This document shows, piece by piece, positions 52,401-60,384 of a stretch of DNA of 64,000 nucleotides. Numbering within the stretch: position 1 is the first letter of the stretch; each line of letters begins with the position of its first letter. A model generated the notes under the pieces. The model made no database searches. It saw only the letters and a program-made list of their open reading frames with translations, and was not told the DNA's origin. The position numbers and the translations under genes are program-made. The stretch is from an uncultured Endomicrobiia bacterium. GTDB lineage: Bacteria > Elusimicrobiota > Endomicrobiia > DTEH01. The DNA is taken from contig CALFVX010000006.1 of NCBI GenBank assembly GCA_937928765.1, positions 1-64,000 on the forward strand, given 5' to 3'.

Positions 52401-54223
52401 TAGATATAGATTTTGATAAAGATGCTACTTTAGGGTTAAAGTTAACAGGTTATATTAAAGATGAAGATGGAAATCCGATACCTAATGCTAATGTTGTTAT
52501 AACACATAGATTAACTAAAAAGAAAACTACTACAGATCAAGATGGTAAATTTGAAATTTTTGGTTTACCTCAAGGAATTATGAAAGTTGATGTTTTAAAA
52601 GATGGATATGCAATTGCTGGCGAAAAAATTTCTTTAGGTAGAGAAGATAAAGAAGTGAATATAAAACTTAAAAAAGCAGGTGGTAAAATTTTAGGTAAAG
52701 TTTATATTCGTGAAAGTAATTGGAGTAGGAAAAATATTTATTCAGGTGCTAAGATTGTTGCTTATAACGAAACAGAAAATGTTTTAAATCCTGCTAAATA
52801 TCTTCCTTCTGTGGTGGTTAAATCGCAGGATGACGGTAGATATATTATACCAGATGTTATAGTAGGTAATACTTATTATGTTTATGCTTTTGTTCCAGAA
52901 AGGCCTGTATATTATAGATTAGTTTATGTTAGTACAGATACGGTTTCAAATATAGATTTTGATATAAAACCTTCGACACCAACTTTGAAAGTGACAATGA
53001 AAAGAACAGGAAATCCTTATGTTTTCAGGTTTATTATAGAATCTCCAAGACCTTTAGCAAATGTTCCAGAATGTTATTATTCAGAGGGAAGTTATTTTAA
53101 TCCTGATAAAAAAATTCGTGCTTTACCCTCCAAAGGTGCTAAAAATACATTTAATCTTGATATTGAAATACCAAGAAATAGTAATGAAGAAAATTACACA
53201 CTTTATATAAAAGCTCAGTATGGTGTTAAAGAATATATTACAGAAACAATTACTTTTAGTCAAAAATCAATGATAGACACTAAAAAAGAAATTTCAGAAG
53301 AACTTGCAGAAGGCGGTTCTTTATTAATTGATGACGAACGATCTGATAATACAGAAGCGCAGATTGATCCAGGAACTTTTACACCTGAAGAATTTGCTTC
53401 TATGCCAATAGGCGGATTTTTATCTTCTTTGCCAACTTTAAAAATGACAAAAACATCAAAACAGATAATATCTTCTTTTAAAGGGAAATTAGAAGATATT
53501 ATTGCAAGTGATACTTATGAAATAAATCTTTCTAAAACACAGGTTAACAAATCGTTTTCAATTGCTTTAAGTTATATCAGAGAAAAAGTTTCTGAATCAG
53601 AACTTCAGAATTTAAGAATTTACTATTATGACGAAAATGATAAACACAACCCATGGAAACCTATTGCAGGGACAGTAACAATTGATCCTCTTACAGCAAC
53701 AGTGTCAGTAGAAACTGAAACTCTTGAACCAAAAAGTAATACAATTAAAACAAAAAGTGTTGGGAAATCTGTAATTCGTAATGGTGTTTATGCGTTTAAT
53801 CCACAAACATCAACAAGTCAAACAGGTATTTTTGCTGTATTTAAAGTAGATCCATCCTCTGCTGGTGTATATAAAGGTAGCGAATTTAAAATCTATAATT
53901 TCCCAAATCCATTTGATTTAAAAGAAAAAAACGTTTATCTTTATGATGCTGTAGTACAAAATCAAACTACAAAAGGAACTATAATAAAATATTTCTTACC
54001 AAAAGGTAAAGATGGTGAATTAAAGTTTTACATTTACAATCTTGCAGGAGAGCTTGTAAAAATAATAGATGTTGGTGAAAAAACAAGTGGACATTTTTAT
54101 TATACTGAATGGGACGGAACTAATCAAAAAGGTGAGAAATGTGCATCAGGAGTATATTTCTTAGTTGCAAAACTTAAAGGTGAGAAATTAAACAAACCAT
54201 ATAAAATAGTAATATTGAAATAA
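49412..54223 (+). CDS. large secreted multidomain protein with FlgD/T9SS-like C-terminal domain
   Basis: A 1603-aa exported protein. Signal peptide about 1-19 (ends NIMFA). Carboxypeptidase-regulatory-like beta modules recur: LKIKVIDATNNQPLSDVEVM (about 22), FEGIVLDTSSRPISNCYVKV (about 255) with a GRFFVPSL turn, and LTGYIKDEDGNPIPNANVVI (about 1011) with DGKFEIFGLPQG. Beta-rich segments lie between. The C-terminal 110 residues have NFPNPFDLK, YNLAGELVKIIDVG and EWDGTNQKGEKCASGVYFL, the pattern of FlgD-Ig and type IX sorting domains. No catalytic motif is seen. A terminator follows directly. The adjacent PorV-like gene supports surface export. Confidence 0.82.
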   Translation: MNKKILCLIILFLSNIMFAKILKIKVIDATNNQPLSDVEVMAVGFIEGNEEPLFHLCDVQKTGASGEVVFNSNKLVDLDPVSGSAVVYKIGFSKNRYLPTIKQQIVGNLLIEVKFSFSNNEIDLTNTPFVMFPAPQNFQSGELELDIFGSNNQPITSSLIGILELKHSITQEIEALNIFVSDGSNPVNIQNVPPAETGVYKLSVYVPSTNEGAEVIVSTAVYNGKKTKNPTPIYLGYITSTRSDTTQPLNTPSNVAFEGIVLDTSSRPISNCYVKVISSNPQQSFITNTDSSGRFFVPSLAVMSSTFSVLISKLGYIAKLDTNNYLGYYYDGINRVVLPKYFLEEANGVVKGKIWIKKPSDPTNMSKGFPDLKVVLIPENYMLWQGPYVSKDASGFYTTVSGGNGLFEIKGVSPGQYNLLILHPLLAKNTSYWKGSGEADPKQIWNYSYEYNLGENQKLEVSGSGYRIGDDLRIVITSDTMKLKVFNVNGSTVDFDYSWNDEKIHIYLNIDVSSNAVIKGNFYFPTTVSIPEEDAIKVIAYPFNPLTRNFLDWSSEGTIFFADPNGLWGDGNHKPIYIEVSTGSYYVEVKSSKWVPVKNYNPVVIVSTPASVVTLPDIYLTKGGRIEGKIKLPDGSYFQSRKFPDGSWLEGEIEIRGVNVDFNKHFRMDEYLPEPTKFEFDILPPGMYNLIVRINKGLPQEKNVKEFYPASVVSNVRVYPEQTTYVEAVVKDGVMCEALSPIPPDKPEVDYSKKAAKDLPPNYGIVGFPTDIPLKGQTLQYVINNQGVLENVQIPVLYFDKTTKTWPPKKILTGKYNFYLVLIRFFGTEIDKNSGPDEYITVLSKAENVEIKTEDLIKESTFQIYMGAGVMGSGVITGRIKGNMMLTLQDSQKIRNNFREFLEYIPTLMIYDMDGNWRGYSAARPKLEDLSKWEVAINNGDVQIINNMINSDDENIASHIYYYIDNLPLGKYVVVCETKNYPIVTKVVEISTGITKLDIDFDKDATLGLKLTGYIKDEDGNPIPNANVVITHRLTKKKTTTDQDGKFEIFGLPQGIMKVDVLKDGYAIAGEKISLGREDKEVNIKLKKAGGKILGKVYIRESNWSRKNIYSGAKIVAYNETENVLNPAKYLPSVVVKSQDDGRYIIPDVIVGNTYYVYAFVPERPVYYRLVYVSTDTVSNIDFDIKPSTPTLKVTMKRTGNPYVFRFIIESPRPLANVPECYYSEGSYFNPDKKIRALPSKGAKNTFNLDIEIPRNSNEENYTLYIKAQYGVKEYITETITFSQKSMIDTKKEISEELAEGGSLLIDDERSDNTEAQIDPGTFTPEEFASMPIGGFLSSLPTLKMTKTSKQIISSFKGKLEDIIASDTYEINLSKTQVNKSFSIALSYIREKVSESELQNLRIYYYDENDKHNPWKPIAGTVTIDPLTATVSVETETLEPKSNTIKTKSVGKSVIRNGVYAFNPQTSTSQTGIFAVFKVDPSSAGVYKGSEFKIYNFPNPFDLKEKNVYLYDAVVQNQTTKGTIIKYFLPKGKDGELKFYIYNLAGELVKIIDVGEKTSGHFYYTEWDGTNQKGEKCASGVYFLVAKLKGEKLNKPYKIVILK

Positions 54224-54244
54224 TCTATAATATAGATTTTTTAT
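54222..54244 (+). terminator. rho-independent terminator after the 1603-aa gene
   Basis: AATCTAT (54222-54228) pairs with ATAGATT (54232-54238), a 7-bp stem with a 3-nt loop, and runs into TTTTTATTTT. The stem begins inside the stop codon, so the transcript would end right after the gene; the PorV-like gene would need readthrough or its own promoter. Confidence 0.55.
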
Positions 54245-54288
54245 TTTAGTTTTGAAAAATTAAAATAAAAGGAGGTTAAAAAGTTATT

Positions 54289-55230
54289 ATGAAAAAAAAT
54301 TATTTTATATTTTTGATTTTTACATTTCAATTTTTAGTTTCTAATTTATTTTCTGGTGTAGGAACTACTACTGCACAGTTTTTAAAGATTGTTCCTTCAG
54401 CAAGAGCTGCTGCTATGGCAGGAAGTTTTGCTGCAATAAGTGATGATGTTTATTCGATACATTTTAATCCTTCTGGACTTTCAGAATTGCAAAAAACTCA
54501 GGTTGCTTTCACATATTTAAAATATTTTGCAGATGTTAATTACGGATTTCTTGGTTATGCAACACCTAATACAAAATTTGGCAGTATAGGATTTGGATTA
54601 ACATATTTAATTGTTGATAATATAGAAGCACGCACTGCAATTGAACAATCAAGCGGATTTAACGAACCCGAACGATATTTCAACGCTAAAGATCAATCAT
54701 TTATTTTTTCTTATGCGAAAAGAAATTCATTTCCAAATTTGTTAGAAGGAGTTAATTTAGGAGGTAATCTACGCTTGATACAATCAGAAATTGATCAGGT
54801 TGTTGGTTATACTTTGAGTTTAGATTTAGCTGCAATGTATTCTCCTTTAGAAAAAATAAAAACAGCACTGGTTATACAAAACATTTCTTTTGGTATGAAA
54901 TTTAGAGAAGAAACTGATCTTTTACCTTTAGATATTAAATTTGCTTTTTTGTATAAACCAATTGAAAAACTTAATCTTGTTTGTGATATCGACGAATATA
55001 TAATTGATACAAAATTTTATGTTTCTTTTGGAGTAGAATATTGGGTTATAAAAAATCTTGCTTTAAGAAGTGGCTATAGGTTTGGTTATGACAGCGAATC
55101 TTTAGGCAAAATAGCAGGATTTTCTTGTGGTTTAGGATTTTGTATATGGAATATAAATTTGGACTATGCATTTGTCCCTTTTGGTATATTAGGTGATACA
55201 CACAGAGTGAGTATTATAATCAAATTGTAA
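54289..55230 (+). CDS. PorV/PorQ-family outer-membrane protein (UPF0164)
   Basis: A 313-aa exported protein with a signal peptide (about 1-22). The family opening TTTAQFLKIVPSARAAAMAG is followed by AAISDDVYSIHFNPSGLSEL, diagnostic of PorV/UPF0164. The rest is a FadL-like barrel with alternating strands, ending SIIIKL. PorV of Bacteroidota shuttles type IX cargo to the attachment complex. Here the neighbour carries a sorting-like C-terminal domain, suggesting a cargo-shuttle pair, although no porK, L, M, N or sov gene is in the window. Confidence 0.87.
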   Translation: MKKNYFIFLIFTFQFLVSNLFSGVGTTTAQFLKIVPSARAAAMAGSFAAISDDVYSIHFNPSGLSELQKTQVAFTYLKYFADVNYGFLGYATPNTKFGSIGFGLTYLIVDNIEARTAIEQSSGFNEPERYFNAKDQSFIFSYAKRNSFPNLLEGVNLGGNLRLIQSEIDQVVGYTLSLDLAAMYSPLEKIKTALVIQNISFGMKFREETDLLPLDIKFAFLYKPIEKLNLVCDIDEYIIDTKFYVSFGVEYWVIKNLALRSGYRFGYDSESLGKIAGFSCGLGFCIWNINLDYAFVPFGILGDTHRVSIIIKL

Positions 55231-55264
55231 ATTTATACTATTGTAAAATTTTGAAAAATCTTAG

Positions 55265-55290
55265 ATACACATTAGTGTGGTATTAAAATT
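55265..55290 (+). terminator. possible terminator after the PorV-like gene
   Basis: ATACACA (55265-55271) and TGTG-G-TAT (55276-55283) pair as 7 bp with one bulged G around a TTAG loop, followed by TAAAATTTTATT. The T tract is interrupted, so this is weak. The rest of the 155-nt gap (55231-55385) holds nothing else I can support. Confidence 0.25.
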
Positions 55291-55385
55291 TTATTATTCT
55301 TACCCAAAAAATTATTCTTCAATATTGAAAAGAAAGCTAATAATATTGTAAAAAATTAAAAAAATTTCTTTGGAGGAATAATATT

Positions 55386-55730
55386 ATGTCAAAAATAAAA
55401 GAAGAAATAGAAAAAATAAATAAAGAAATTCACAAAGTAATACTTTCTTCAAAATATGATAAATACAAAATAGTTCCATATATAGCACGATGGGCCGCAG
55501 AACTAAAATATAAAGAAGAATATAAAGATTTACTTGATAGTGAGAGAATAAATATAGCAATAAATGATGTTTTAACAGGAAAAGTTTCTATTGAAGATAT
55601 TAAAAAATTACCTCCCCTAGAAACAAGAAAGAAGCTAAGTATCTTGCAAAATGTCATAGCTGATAGTAGCGAAACAAAAGAAACTGAAAAAGACACTTCT
55701 TCAAAATCTTCTAAAAAAAATAAAAAATGA
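55386..55730 (+). CDS. rpoZ: RNA polymerase omega subunit-like protein
   Basis: A 114-aa protein. SSKYDKYKIVPYIARWAAEL (about 20-39) fits the omega pattern (NKY-K-V--AA-RA--L), and NIAINDVLTGKVSIE (about 60-74) fits its second helix region. The C-terminal 20 residues are Lys/Ser/Glu-rich and disordered. Identity is weak, but position directly before coaC, with priA further on, matches the common gmk-rpoZ-coaBC-priA order. gmk itself is absent. TTTGGAGG lies upstream. The end overlaps coaC by 4 nt. Confidence 0.7.
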   Translation: MSKIKEEIEKINKEIHKVILSSKYDKYKIVPYIARWAAELKYKEEYKDLLDSERINIAINDVLTGKVSIEDIKKLPPLETRKKLSILQNVIADSSETKETEKDTSSKSSKKNKK

Positions 55731-56272
55731 GTAAAAACATTCTTTTAGGGTTAACTGCTGGTATTGCAATATACAAAGTATGTGAACTAATAAGGATCTT
55801 AAGAAAAAAAGGATATAACATAAAGTGTATAATGACAAAAGATGCTACAAAACTTATCTCTGCTTTACTTATTGAAGAATTATCTGGCAGTCAAGTTTAT
55901 GTTGATATGTTTGAAAAATATGATTATTCTACGATACATACATCGTTGTCAGAATGGTCTGATTTAGTTTTAGTTGTTCCATGTAGTTGTAATACTATAG
56001 CAAAACTTTCTTGTGGTAAGACAGAAGATTTGTTGACATGCACGATTTATGCTTGTGATCTTAAGAAGACAAAAGTTGTACTTTGTCCTTCAATGAACAC
56101 TAATATGTGGTCACATCCTATAACAAAAAAAAATATTAAGTTGTTAGAGGAGATAGGATACAAAATTATCCAGCCTGAAAGTGGGGAATTGTTATGTGGT
56201 AAATCTGGTGTAGGAAGGTTGCCTGAAATAAAAAAAATTGTCTCTTATATTGAAAAGATGTTGAAGAAATAA
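55727..56272 (+). CDS. coaC: phosphopantothenoylcysteine decarboxylase (separate CoaC)
   Basis: A 181-aa flavoprotein decarboxylating 4'-phosphopantothenoylcysteine on the way to CoA. LLGLTAGIAIYKVCELIRIL at the N-terminus, the active histidine in STIHTSLSEWSD, CPSMNTNMW (usually PAMN) near residue 123 and LLCGKSGVGRLPE near 155 are visible. It is a stand-alone CoaC; most bacteria fuse CoaC and CoaB in one protein. The synthetase half is the next gene, 3 nt downstream in another frame. Confidence 0.9.
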   Translation: MSKNILLGLTAGIAIYKVCELIRILRKKGYNIKCIMTKDATKLISALLIEELSGSQVYVDMFEKYDYSTIHTSLSEWSDLVLVVPCSCNTIAKLSCGKTEDLLTCTIYACDLKKTKVVLCPSMNTNMWSHPITKKNIKLLEEIGYKIIQPESGELLCGKSGVGRLPEIKKIVSYIEKMLKK

Positions 56273-56275
56273 AAG

Positions 56276-56932
56276 ATGCATAAACACACTAAAACAGTTC
56301 TCATTACTGCAGGTCCTACCAGAGAGTTTATAGATCCTGTAAGATACATTTCAAACCTGTCTTCGGGTAAGCTCGGGTATATAATTGCAGAAGAGTTTGT
56401 TTCTTTAGGATATAGAGTTATTTTAGTAAGTGGACCAGTATGTGTTAAAACTTACAAAAAAATAAAAATTTTAAAAACGACTACTTCAGATGAAATGTTT
56501 TACAAGGTAAAAAAGTATTTTGACAAATCAGATATTTTTGTTTCAGTTGCAGCAGTGTGCGATTATAAATCTAAATTTGTTTATAAACAAAAGATTAAAA
56601 AATCTAAAAATTTTAATTTAAAATTGATACCTACAAAAGATATTCTAAAATATTTCGGTAATAAAAAAAAAGATGGACAAATAGTTGTAGGGTTTGCTCT
56701 TGAAACTGACAAAAAAAATTTTTTTAAATATGCTATTAAAAAACTTAAAGAGAAAAATCTTGATTTTATAGTTTTAAATTCGTCTGAAACATTTAATAGT
56801 GAATATATAAAACCAACTATTATTTTTAAAAATACTAAAAAAATATTTTTTAAAAAAATTAAGAAAAAAAAGTTTGCAAAAATTTTAGTGTCAATAATAA
56901 AAGAATATGAACAAAATAAAAGCATTACTTAG
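56276..56932 (+). CDS. coaB: phosphopantothenate-cysteine ligase (separate CoaB)
   Basis: A 218-aa ligase joining cysteine to phosphopantothenate. VLITAGPTREFIDPVRYISN near residue 8 and SSGKLGYIIAEEF are the CoaB signature. SVAAVCDYKSK near 97 and the lysine-rich KQKIKKSK near 109 correspond to the synthetase active region; VVGFALETDK near 141 is conserved. Together with CoaC it supplies both halves of CoaBC. It ends 26 nt inside the next gene. Confidence 0.9.
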   Translation: MHKHTKTVLITAGPTREFIDPVRYISNLSSGKLGYIIAEEFVSLGYRVILVSGPVCVKTYKKIKILKTTTSDEMFYKVKKYFDKSDIFVSVAAVCDYKSKFVYKQKIKKSKNFNLKLIPTKDILKYFGNKKKDGQIVVGFALETDKKNFFKYAIKKLKEKNLDFIVLNSSETFNSEYIKPTIIFKNTKKIFFKKIKKKKFAKILVSIIKEYEQNKSIT

Positions 56933-57605
56933 ATTACATAAAGAAGTTTATAATATAGATGGATTATACTTAGAAATTTTCAAAAATGTAAGTGTAAAAG
57001 ATAATATTAAAGAAAACAATAAGCAATCTTCATTGAATATTCTAAAAGAAAAAATAAAAAATTGTAAAAATTGTCCTCTATGGGAAACACGAACTAACAC
57101 TGTTTTTGGTGAAGGTAATATAAATGCTAAAATTATGTTTGTAGGTGAAGGTCCTGGATATGAAGAAGATAAACAAGGCAAACCTTTTGTAGGACCTGCA
57201 GGTGAGCTGTTGACAAAAATAATTAATGCTATGAGTATGAAGAGAGAAGATATATATATAACAAATATTGTAAAATGTCATCCTTTAAGAATCCCGGATC
57301 CTAAATTAAGAAATAACGATCGGCCTCCTAATGATGAAGAAATTTCAAAATGTATTAGTTATTTAGAGAAACAAATAGAAATAGTTATGCCTGAAATAAT
57401 TTGTTGTTTAGGAGCAACTGCTACAAAGATTTTAACAAAAAATGACTTGCGAATATCAGAGTTAAGAGGAAAAATTTTTGATTATTATGCAAACAATAAA
57501 ATTAAAGTTTTGCCAACATATCATCCAGCTGCACTGTTAAGAAATCCTTCCTTAAAACCGCTTGTATGGAAAGATATGCAGTTGATAATGAAATTGATAA
57601 GCTAA
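56907..57605 (+). CDS. uracil-DNA glycosylase, family 4-type [4Fe-4S]
   Basis: A 232-aa glycosylase removing uracil from [23 protein letters not shown] near residue 52 has the first two cluster cysteines. [20 protein letters not shown] near 76 is the uracil-pocket motif, [13 protein letters not shown] near 112 and [15 protein letters not shown] give the other cysteines. [13 protein letters not shown] near 202 is the C-terminal active motif. A non-conserved 45-residue N-terminal extension precedes the core; later in-frame starts are possible. Confidence 0.92.
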   Translation: MNKIKALLRLHKEVYNIDGLYLEIFKNVSVKDNIKENNKQSSLNILKEKIKNCKNCPLWETRTNTVFGEGNINAKIMFVGEGPGYEEDKQGKPFVGPAGELLTKIINAMSMKREDIYITNIVKCHPLRIPDPKLRNNDRPPNDEEISKCISYLEKQIEIVMPEIICCLGATATKILTKNDLRISELRGKIFDYYANNKIKVLPTYHPAALLRNPSLKPLVWKDMQLIMKLIS

Positions 57606-57637
57606 TATTAATTTAATAATTCAAATTTTTATTCTAT

Positions 57638-59500
57638 ATGTACAAAAAAAACATTTATTGTGAAATAGCTTTTGCAATTCCGTTAAAACAAAATTTTACT
57701 TATAAATTTAATTCTTTTCCTTGTTGGATTAAAAATCTTTCTGACTTAATAGGCATGCGTGTTGTAGTTGATTTTGGACAACAAAAAAATAAAGTAGGTG
57801 TTATTGTTGATGTTAAGAAAAAAGTTGAGAATTTAACTTCAGAGATTAAATCAATTAAAACTTTATTAGATAAATCACCACTTTTTAATAAAGAACAGAT
57901 TAAAACTGCAAAAGAACTTTCAAGATTATATTTTGTATCTATTGGCGAATTTTTAAATCAGTTTTTCCCAATAGAAGTTGAATACGAAATTACCCAAGCT
58001 TTAGTTTATGAAAATAAAGAAAAGAACTTTGATTTTTCTTTTGAAATAGATAAAGAATTTGTTAATATAATAAAAAGAAAAAAAATATTTTTTATACCAA
58101 AAGATATAAAAGAAAAATTTGATTTTTATAAAAATCTTGTTTTTTATTCTTTGAAAGAAAATTTGCAAACTATAATTTTATTTCCTTCAAATTATTATCT
58201 TAACGATTTTTATAATTATATTATTTCTTTGAACATTAATACAGATATCTTGAATAAAAAAATAGCAGTTTATAGTGGAGAAAAAAGTTTGAATGACAGA
58301 TACAAAATATGGTATCTTGTAAAAAATAATCTGTTAAATGTAGTTTTGTGTAGCAGGATTGGAGCATTTTTACCTATAGAAAATGTATCATATGTTTTAA
58401 TAGATGAACCTGATTCTAAAGGATTTATAAATGATTCTGCTGCAATGTATAATGTTTATGATATAATTAACTATCGGTTTAAAACAAAGAATATAATATA
58501 CACTTCTTTTGTTCCTTCTGTTAAACTAATGTATGAAAATAAAAAGTTTTTAGTTGAAAGAAAAAAAGAGTTGACAACAAAGGTTTATTTTGTAAAGAAA
58601 AAAGTTGGCGAAATAATAAAAAAAGAGTTTTATAAATTTAAAAAAGTAATAATTTTTTTTCCATATAAAGGATATTCAAGATATTATATTTGTAGTCGGT
58701 GTGGGACAGTATTTTATACTCATAAATTGAACAAAAAAAATAAAAAATTTTTATGTGATAAATGTAAATCAGATAGATTTATAAATTATGGAGTTGGTAT
58801 AGAAAAGTTTGTTGAAATTATAAAAAAAATTTTACCGCAAGAAATAAACATAGTATATTTTGATTCTAATTTTAAAGAAAATCAAATTACTGAAATAATT
58901 AACGACTTTAATAATAATAAAATTGATGTTATAGTTTCAACATATGAAATATTTAATTATATTTACAGAATGGATTTTTCTAATGTTGGAAGTATATATT
59001 TTGCATATTTAGATGCTTTATTAAACAAAATAAATTATTTAAGTTATGAAAATGCATATAGGATGATAGAATTATTCAAGATAATATTAGCAAATAGTTT
59101 AAACACTAATATATATCTTGAGATTTTTAATAAAATTAGTGATAAAGAAAGATTACTTTATCCTTACGAAAAATTTTATAAAACAGAGTTAAATCTAAGG
59201 AAAGAATTGGTATATCCACCTTTTTGTAAAACATTAAAAATTGATATATTTTATACTTTAAGTTTGGAACAAGTAATAAGAAATCTAGTTGAAGATTTAA
59301 AATCTATAGAAAAAATTGAATGTTATGAATTAAATTTTGGCAAAGAAGTTTATAAAGAAAAAAAAATCAGAACTACTTTGTTTATAAAAATCATAGATGA
59401 TGAAAAAAAATTAAATAACAAAATTATAGAAGTTTTAGACAAAAATATTAAAAATAATCTTGAGGTTATGGTGTATATACAATTTGATCCTAAAGATTGA
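57638..59500 (+). CDS. priA: degenerate PriA-like primosomal protein
   Basis: A 620-aa protein recognisable as PriA by its N-terminal 3'-DNA-binding region (IAFAIPLKQNFTYKF, GMRVVVDFGQQKNKVGVIVD), overall length and C-terminal ELVYPPFCKTLKID. The helicase signature is lost: no GxxGxGKT where expected (residues about 135-160 read KIFFIPKDIKEKFDFYKN), the DEAH box is IDEPDSKG (about 255), and motifs V-VI with GRAGR are not recognisable. Only two CxxC pairs remain (CSRCGT, CDKCKS near 351-378), where PriA has four. The open frame is intact, so it is probably a helicase-dead loader rather than a pseudogene. Confidence 0.8.
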   Translation: MYKKNIYCEIAFAIPLKQNFTYKFNSFPCWIKNLSDLIGMRVVVDFGQQKNKVGVIVDVKKKVENLTSEIKSIKTLLDKSPLFNKEQIKTAKELSRLYFVSIGEFLNQFFPIEVEYEITQALVYENKEKNFDFSFEIDKEFVNIIKRKKIFFIPKDIKEKFDFYKNLVFYSLKENLQTIILFPSNYYLNDFYNYIISLNINTDILNKKIAVYSGEKSLNDRYKIWYLVKNNLLNVVLCSRIGAFLPIENVSYVLIDEPDSKGFINDSAAMYNVYDIINYRFKTKNIIYTSFVPSVKLMYENKKFLVERKKELTTKVYFVKKKVGEIIKKEFYKFKKVIIFFPYKGYSRYYICSRCGTVFYTHKLNKKNKKFLCDKCKSDRFINYGVGIEKFVEIIKKILPQEINIVYFDSNFKENQITEIINDFNNNKIDVIVSTYEIFNYIYRMDFSNVGSIYFAYLDALLNKINYLSYENAYRMIELFKIILANSLNTNIYLEIFNKISDKERLLYPYEKFYKTELNLRKELVYPPFCKTLKIDIFYTLSLEQVIRNLVEDLKSIEKIECYELNFGKEVYKEKKIRTTLFIKIIDDEKKLNNKIIEVLDKNIKNNLEVMVYIQFDPKD

Positions 59501-59514
59501 TAAATTATAAACAC

Positions 59515-59543
59515 TTGACAGATAGATTGAAATTTAATATTTT
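59515..59543 (+). promoter_or_regulatory. candidate promoter of rpsR-rplI
   Basis: TTGACA (59515-59520), 17 nt, TATTTT (59538-59543), in the 84-nt gap after priA. A perfect -35 with correct spacing; the start would be near 59550, about 35 nt before the rpsR ATG. Confidence 0.5.
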
Positions 59544-59584
59544 TAAAAATCTATTAAAATTTTAAAATAGAAGGAGATAATTTT

Positions 59585-59851
59585 ATGATTTCTGTTCCTC
59601 AGCAAAAAAGATTTATCCCTAAATTAGGGAAAGATGTAACTAAAAAAAACATAAAATGTCATTTTTGTGTCACTAACAGTGAACCAGATTATAAAAATAT
59701 AGCACAACTTAAAAGTTTTATATCAGAAAAATTTAAAATCTTATCTATAAAAACAACAAGACTTTGTGCTAAACACCAGCGCAAAGTTGCTAAAGAAATT
59801 AAATATGCTCGTATGTTAGCACTACTACCTTTTGTGCCAAAGTATAAGTAA
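59585..59851 (+). CDS. rpsR: 30S ribosomal protein bS18
   Basis: An 88-aa bS18. The C-terminal core has DYKNIAQLKSFISEKFKIL, TTRLCAKHQRKVAKEIKYAR and MLALLPFV, all diagnostic. CHFC near residue 20 plus the cysteine in RLCAKHQ suggest the zinc-binding form. AAGGAG precedes the ATG. rplI follows by 29 nt. rpsF and ssb, usual upstream neighbours, are absent; priA is there instead. Confidence 0.95.
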   Translation: MISVPQQKRFIPKLGKDVTKKNIKCHFCVTNSEPDYKNIAQLKSFISEKFKILSIKTTRLCAKHQRKVAKEIKYARMLALLPFVPKYK

Positions 59852-59880
59852 ATTTTTTATTATTAAAAGGAGTTTCAAAT

Positions 59881-60345
59881 ATGAAAGTGATACTTATACA
59901 GAATGTAGAAAAATTAGGAAATTTTGGTGATATAAAAGAAGTTGCTGACGGCTATGCAAGAAATTATTTAATACCTAAAAAATTTGTATTACCATTTAAT
60001 AAAGAAAATCTAACATATGTTGAAAATTTAAAAAAAGATTTAGAAAATAAAAGACAAAAAGAAAAAGATATTATTTCAGATTTAAAACATCAGCTTGAAA
60101 AAAATACTATAAATATTTCTGTTAATTTAGGAGCAAAGAACAAATTCTATGGTTCAATTACAAAAGAAGATATCACAGATGCAATACAAAAACAAACAGG
60201 AATTAAAGTAGACAAACACAATATCTTAATAGATAAACCAATAAAAGAAATTGGTTTGTTCGATGTAAATATAAAACTTCAATCAAAAAAATTCCCTGAT
60301 ATAACTGATAAAGCAGAAGTTAAAGTTTGGGTTGTAGGTAGATAG
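59881..60345 (+). CDS. rplI: 50S ribosomal protein bL9
   Basis: A 154-aa two-domain protein. The N-terminal MKVILIQNVEKLGNFGDIKE and VADGYARNYLIPKKFVLPF form the rRNA-binding domain. A long lysine/glutamate-rich helix (about 45-80) leads to the C-terminal domain with GSITKEDITDAI. Length is normal. AAAAGGAG lies upstream. dnaB follows after 39 nt, the usual order. Confidence 0.96.
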   Translation: MKVILIQNVEKLGNFGDIKEVADGYARNYLIPKKFVLPFNKENLTYVENLKKDLENKRQKEKDIISDLKHQLEKNTINISVNLGAKNKFYGSITKEDITDAIQKQTGIKVDKHNILIDKPIKEIGLFDVNIKLQSKKFPDITDKAEVKVWVVGR

Positions 60346-60384
60346 AATTTTTTTTCTACTATTCTATATTATAGACATATCTTT

